Shown here piece by piece: positions 59,683 through 64,000 of a DNA stretch of 64,000 nucleotides (position 1 is its first letter; the number at the start of each line of letters is the position of its first letter). The stretch lies in assembly GCA_026545225.1 (NCBI GenBank), contig CM048845.1:122639033-122703032 (forward strand). Direction: 5' to 3'. This DNA comes from Cornus controversa (Eukaryota > Streptophyta > Magnoliopsida > Cornales > Cornaceae). The notes under the pieces are model-generated. The model was not told the DNA's origin. It searched no databases and saw nothing but the letters and a program-made list of their open reading frames with translations. A program made the position numbers and the translations under genes.

Positions 59683-60946
59683 TCACACATTAGCATCATT
59701 CCATATTGCATTGGCAATAGAATCATGTAACTCATTTGATTCACGAAGTCGATTTTGAGAAATATCAAGTATTTTCATAAATATCTTATCTCGTTGTGCC
59801 TGCATTCCAATAAAATTATGAAGAGTACAACAAGCAATGACAATATATTTTTGAATAACTAAATCAAAAGGAGCCATCAGTTTAAGTATCAGATATCTCA
59901 TATTTAGTACTCCAAAACAACGTTCAATTACATTTCTTAAAAAGAAATGCCTAAAATTAAATAATTCCTCCCGACCACGGGGCCGCATTCGATTGAGCCT
60001 GTACTATTTCATATGGTATCTTTCATCCCGATATGGGATCAAATAATCAAGCAAGTTTGTGTATCCAAATTCACAAGATAATATTTCTCTGTAAATAGGT
60101 AACTAACTTAACATTCTATCGTCTAACATATATAAACAAAATCAAATATAATCTTCATAAAGAATCTATATACCTTCAGGTGGTCGTGGAAATTTATTAG
60201 CATCATTTTCTACACACTCCCTAAATACTCTGGCATCATTTACAGTCCCTTCCCAACCTACTATGACAAAAGTAAACCGCGTGTCGAATGAACATGCAGC
60301 CATAACATTCGTGGTAATGTTTGATTTCCTACCACGATAAGAAATTTGTTGATCCGAGGGAACCATGCAGATACATGTGTTCCATCAATAGCTCCAATGC
60401 AAATTTAAATAAAAAGAGTATACAAATGAGCGCATTAGCAATATAAATTCTTATAGATATTAAAACAATGATAATATGTGAGTCTCACCTCAAAGTAAGT
60501 ATAAGCTTTTAGATTATGTAAGATCTCTGGTAGAACCACGTCAAGATTTGGTGGGGTAATAATCCACTTCCCCAACTTACATATAGCCATTACGATAGTA
60601 TGAAAATACTTGGACACTGTCCATCTAGAGTGCTAAAATCTCTCAGCCACAACACGGTATCTCTAATTGTGAGCTAAAATATAAAGAAACATTGCAACTG
60701 TTCTTGAATTAAGAGATACCTAGAGTCTATTGTTCAATCATTCTTTAACTCATCACAAAAATTCAATAATACATGTTTCTCCATTCTAAACATTTATTGG
60801 TATATAGAGTCATGACCATTAATTATTTCAAGTATATAATAATGGCCTTGTAAAATATTGTTCCTACATGACCTATTAGATATCAAGTGTCTTTTATACT
60901 CCTCTATCATGCATATAATTATAATCTAGAATTGTGCATTTTCCAT
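59683..60946 (-). pseudogene. PIF/Harbinger DDE transposase, slightly damaged
   Basis: Minus strand. FRMEKHVLLNFCDELK near 60800-60750 is the N-terminal motif, followed by a segment containing VSKYFHTIVMAI. ISYRGRKSNITTNVMAACSF and GWEGTVNDARVFR (60366-60166) surround a catalytic Asp. An intron of about 90 bp (GTATATAG to TTTACAG) follows at about 60172-60085. Then comes GYTNLLDYLIPYRDERYH, and after a stop near 60005, RPRGREELFNFRHFFLRNVI with the ERCFGVL motif holding the catalytic Glu, and CCTLHNFIG. The stop is at 59683. Several in-frame stops near 60730-60620, 60900 and 60005 make it non-functional. It normally cuts and pastes the element together with the Myb-like partner. Confidence 0.82.
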
Positions 60947-61221
60947 TTCAGATATCACATAATATCTTTGGATATCCATCTATTAATAAATGACCAAAAT
61001 TAAATATAAGACAAACATTAATACATAATAAACTTTAATTCAAAACAAATAGATATCATAAATACAAAACAAATAGAAAGACATAAGTTTTCATATTACA
61101 TTACCAAATCCAAATTAGAAAGACATTATTACTACCAAATCCAAATCCAAATTAGAGTTTACAAACCAAAAACTACAACTGCAAGTTGCAAGTAGCCAAC
61201 AACAAGTAGACAATAAGGCCA

Positions 61222-62215
61222 TCACATATTCAATACCAACACCTTCCTCATTGGTTCTAGAAGTGTGACAAAGAACTCCCTCCACGATATATTCTCAAAC
61301 ACCTTATTAAGAGCTTTTGTCATATGGGCATCGTCAATGCCCTCAATAGCCTGCAAAGCATCAATACATTACTGAACCAAATACATCTTATTCACTTTTG
61401 AAGAGCATACATCAATTTTTCCATGCACGCTCTTTTGAGTAGTGGAGGAAGTGCCTACATTGAAAAGTTTCTCACAAATCCTTTTTAAATTTGCTTCAAA
61501 TTTATCCATAACTCTATCCATGGTCAATGCAAAACTATCTTCTTTTACCATACGACGAGGCACCCTCAGCTCTTCACTACGTTCCCTCTTAACTTCTTTC
61601 TTAGGCGAATGATTTTCATCACTATCAGAGGGGTTTAAGGTGGAAGGATGTGTCTTAGAAATAGTTGTATTTGTTCTATCAAAATTTTCACACAACCTAT
61701 CATAGTGCTTACAACCTTTTTTCTTGAACCGTTTCATTCTTGGCATGACCTACAATATGTAATTATTATGATCAAGATAAACTAAACATAAGCAAACTAA
61801 AAAAGTAAATAAATATAATACTATACACACCTTCTCCAATTTGTCCCACCTATCATCATCTATTATCACTGTCCCAGTGGTTGAGTTATATCTAACTCCA
61901 ATCTCTTGCAACAATCTTTTGAATTCTTTTTATGCAATCCTCAGTTGACTATACTTGTTTTTTAGTTGACGTTTATCGTAATTATAGTCAGTGAAACTTT
62001 TCATTCCCACGATGAGGTTATTATAACCATAATTGGAAAATGTAGTCATAAGCCTATTCCCTTTTTTTTATTTCTTCCTCCATCAGTTGGATAAACTTCT
62101 CTTCTTTGAAGGCATTCCATATGTTTTTGTCATCTTTACCAACCTCAATCACTTCATTATATCCACTAATCAAATTGGTAGTCATTTGAGACAATGAATC
62201 AAACTTTGTATCCAT
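61222..62215 (-). pseudogene. Harbinger Myb/SANT-like accessory protein, nearly intact
   Basis: Starts MDTKFDSLSQMTTNL at 62215. The Myb/SANT-like domain follows with NRLMTTFSNYGYNNLIVG, then RQLKNKYSQLR and TGTVIIDDDRWDKLEK. An intron of 81 bp (donor GTGTGTATAG at 61830, acceptor TATTGTAG ending at 61750) leads to MPRMKRFKKKGCKHYDRL. The C-terminal part, IEGIDDAHMTKALNKVFENI and WREFFVTLL, lies past an in-frame TAA at 61369 and ends at TGA 61222. Lesions seen: a frame slip in a T8 run at 62062-62069, a stop near 61930 and the TAA. In the family this protein helps the transposase bind DNA and enter the nucleus. A few lesions suggest the element died recently or that some are assembly errors. 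Confidence 0.75.
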
Positions 62216-64000
62216 CTATTAGATAAAACAGTATTCACGAGTAAGGATTCAGTCAAAATTACACCACTACCAAAAAACACACACCTTTTATCTTCTTCCA
62301 ACATATGCCTATAATTATTATATAACTAGCATGTAAATACTACATAAAAAGGAACAAAAAATAAGAATATTTATCCATCTACATCTAGAACCCAAGCCTC
62401 TAGTTACCACCCATATACACATATACAAACAAAAGACATATGACAATTAAAATGAAATGAGAAGGCCACAATATACACTGGGTTTCTAATTAGTCCCTGA
62501 ATTCATTTGTGTGTTTGGAATTTGAGTCTTGGTTTAAGCATTTCATCTTCACATTTCTTCAAAATTATTATTCTTCTAAGTTACATGTAATTTTTTTGCT
62601 TTTCTGGCCTTATTACAAAGCACATTTGAAACTATTATTTTTCTAACTCATTATGTTTTTCAGGTTTTGTAGGATTTCATTTGCCACAAAGAAAATTATT
62701 TTGTTAAATTTTTAGTGGGTTCTTTTTCCCCCTCAGAATTTCCCATTTTTTAAATTCTTTCAAAATTTTTTTATGATGATTTATTTCTAAAAATGTCTTC
62801 TCCCATTCAAATTCCAAGTTAATTTCCCATTTAGAAATAAATCACCCATTGAAACAAATCATAGAGATTGAGAAGAACAATAAGAGGGTAAAAGAATTAA
62901 CATCATGAATTTCTTAACAGGGTTATCAAAAGGTTCTTGGCAGCCAGTCATGACTGCCGATACAACCACCTCAAGTTACCGGCTAAACTGGAGAGTATTG
63001 CTTTGTTCCATATAGATCTTACTGTCAATGGTTCTTGTTTCCTTTCTTATCTTGAAATACGAAGGCCCCAACAATTCAAAACAAAGAAGCAGAGAAAATC
63101 GGGATAAACCCGCTAGAGTGTTGTATGATGATGAAGTTTGGAGGCCTTGTCTTAAACTATAATAGCATAAATTACACTAAAATTGAGGCATTAATTACAC
63201 TAAAATTTCAAAGGAAAATCTTATAAACACCATACAGATAATCTAACCTTGTAGAACTAGAAAAACTCAAATCTAAACAAAATTCAAGCATATCAAACAA
63301 GATATATAGAAAACTTGCCCCTTTGAAAGACATAAAATATAGAGAGAGAAAGTATGAACCTGAGTCTCACCGCTTGAAGATCGGAGAGAGACGAGTGAGA
63401 TGGGGTTGAAGATCGGCGAGAGTCGAGTGAGATGAGGCTTGTATATTAGGGTTAGATATAGCTTGTATAGGTTTATATATACGCCTCTCTCATTTAAGAC
63501 AGAGGTCTGTAAATATTAAGTGGACACTGTAGCTGCTACAGTGTCTACTTCAAAGTGGAATTAGATTTTGAAAGCTTGAATTTCTAGCTTTCATTTTTAG
63601 AAGAAAAGTGGCAGTCAATTATAACCTTGATTTTAAAATTTTGAAATGCAATTAAAGTTACCAAACATGATTATAAAATTTCACACCTGAATTTTGAAAA
63701 CGAAAATTAAAATCTGAAATCCACAACCTTTCCAAACAACCTCTTAATTTTAAGTTTTGAACTCCTAACTCGAAGTATTACGGGACAATTTTTACCGGAT
63801 AATTTTCCGTAATTCAAAATATGAAACATAAGATAAAATATTTGGTGAAAAAATCACTTAAGAAATCTCCCGAAGGAATTTCTAACTCTAAAATTTCTTC
63901 CATTTAGAAAGTATTTAAGAATTTCTTTAATATTTAAAAAAAAAATAGATTTCAGTGATCAAAATTAAAAAATATTGCTTATTAGTGACGTTAAACTCAA
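62216..64000. other. Right part of Harbinger and flank, no further gene
   Basis: AT-rich non-coding sequence. 62460-62870 and 63030-63480 have no recognisable family. Past 63746 the sequence is a plain AT-rich spacer to the window end. Confidence 0.45.

Larger units (their letters stand above)
58640..63743 (-). mobile_element. PIF/Harbinger transposon, 5.1 kb, TTA-flanked
   Basis: Contains both Harbinger proteins on the minus strand: a DDE transposase (59683-60946) and a Myb/SANT-like accessory protein (61222-62215). TTA flanks both proposed ends (58637-58639 and 63744-63746), which fits the family's target. The terminal repeats GGGGCAGTAGG and GAGGTTGTTTGG are only partly alike, so the boundaries are tentative. 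The rest is AT-rich non-coding sequence. Confidence 0.65.

Noticed and set aside
1-64000. CRISPR arrays, rRNA and intact tRNA genes
   Set aside because: No regularly spaced identical repeats with unique spacers, no rRNA signature, and no full tRNA cloverleaf; the only A/B-box pair found by eye is the SINE.

Overview
This is a window of nuclear DNA from a dicot plant. The evidence is intron-rich genes with plant-type splice sites, AT-rich spacers, close matches to plant gene families, and a dense load of plant transposons. I cannot name the species. Only three genes look intact. (1) 3666-5123, minus strand: a single-exon RING-H2 E3 ubiquitin ligase. (2) 21501-25992, plus strand: an AVT6-type vacuolar amino acid transporter. 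Its five coding exons join to 1386 nt in one frame (461 residues). (3) 27316-58129, minus strand: the plant Furry / MOR2-PAG1 cell morphogenesis protein. Its 17 coding exons join to 6459 nt in one frame (2152 residues) across 30.8 kb. Genes 2 and 3 are convergent and their stop codons lie about 1.3 kb apart. LAYOUT: 1-700 is a rearranged LTR remnant. 2071-3020 is a non-autonomous hAT-like element. 3666-5123 is the RING gene. About 5600-15450 is a broken Mutator-like element (MULE). It carries two convergent genes: a small GRF-zinc-finger/membrane ORF on the plus strand and a transposase on the minus strand. Two solo LTRs of one family (8619-11098 and 11678-14012) interrupt the transposase. 15827-16132 is a LINE RNase H fragment. 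17112-20045 holds three DNA-transposon-like elements. 20460-25992 is the AVT6 gene with its upstream region; intron 3 holds a decayed duplicate of the start of exon 4, and the second copy is split by a Tourist-like MITE. 27316-58129 is the Furry gene, whose introns hold an RTE LINE, an LTR with a primer-binding-like site, two SINE copies, MITEs, tandem duplications and a foldback. 58640-63743 is a PIF/Harbinger element with both of its proteins, flanked by TTA. HOW IT FITS TOGETHER: the three host genes have no evident shared pathway. The order of several insertions can be read directly: the MULE came before both LTRs, the exon duplication in AVT6 came before its MITE, and the LTR in Furry intron 11 came before the SINE. 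The most novel-looking item is the MULE, whose two-gene convergent layout recalls maize MuDR but has an At4g04775-like GRF protein in the second-gene position.
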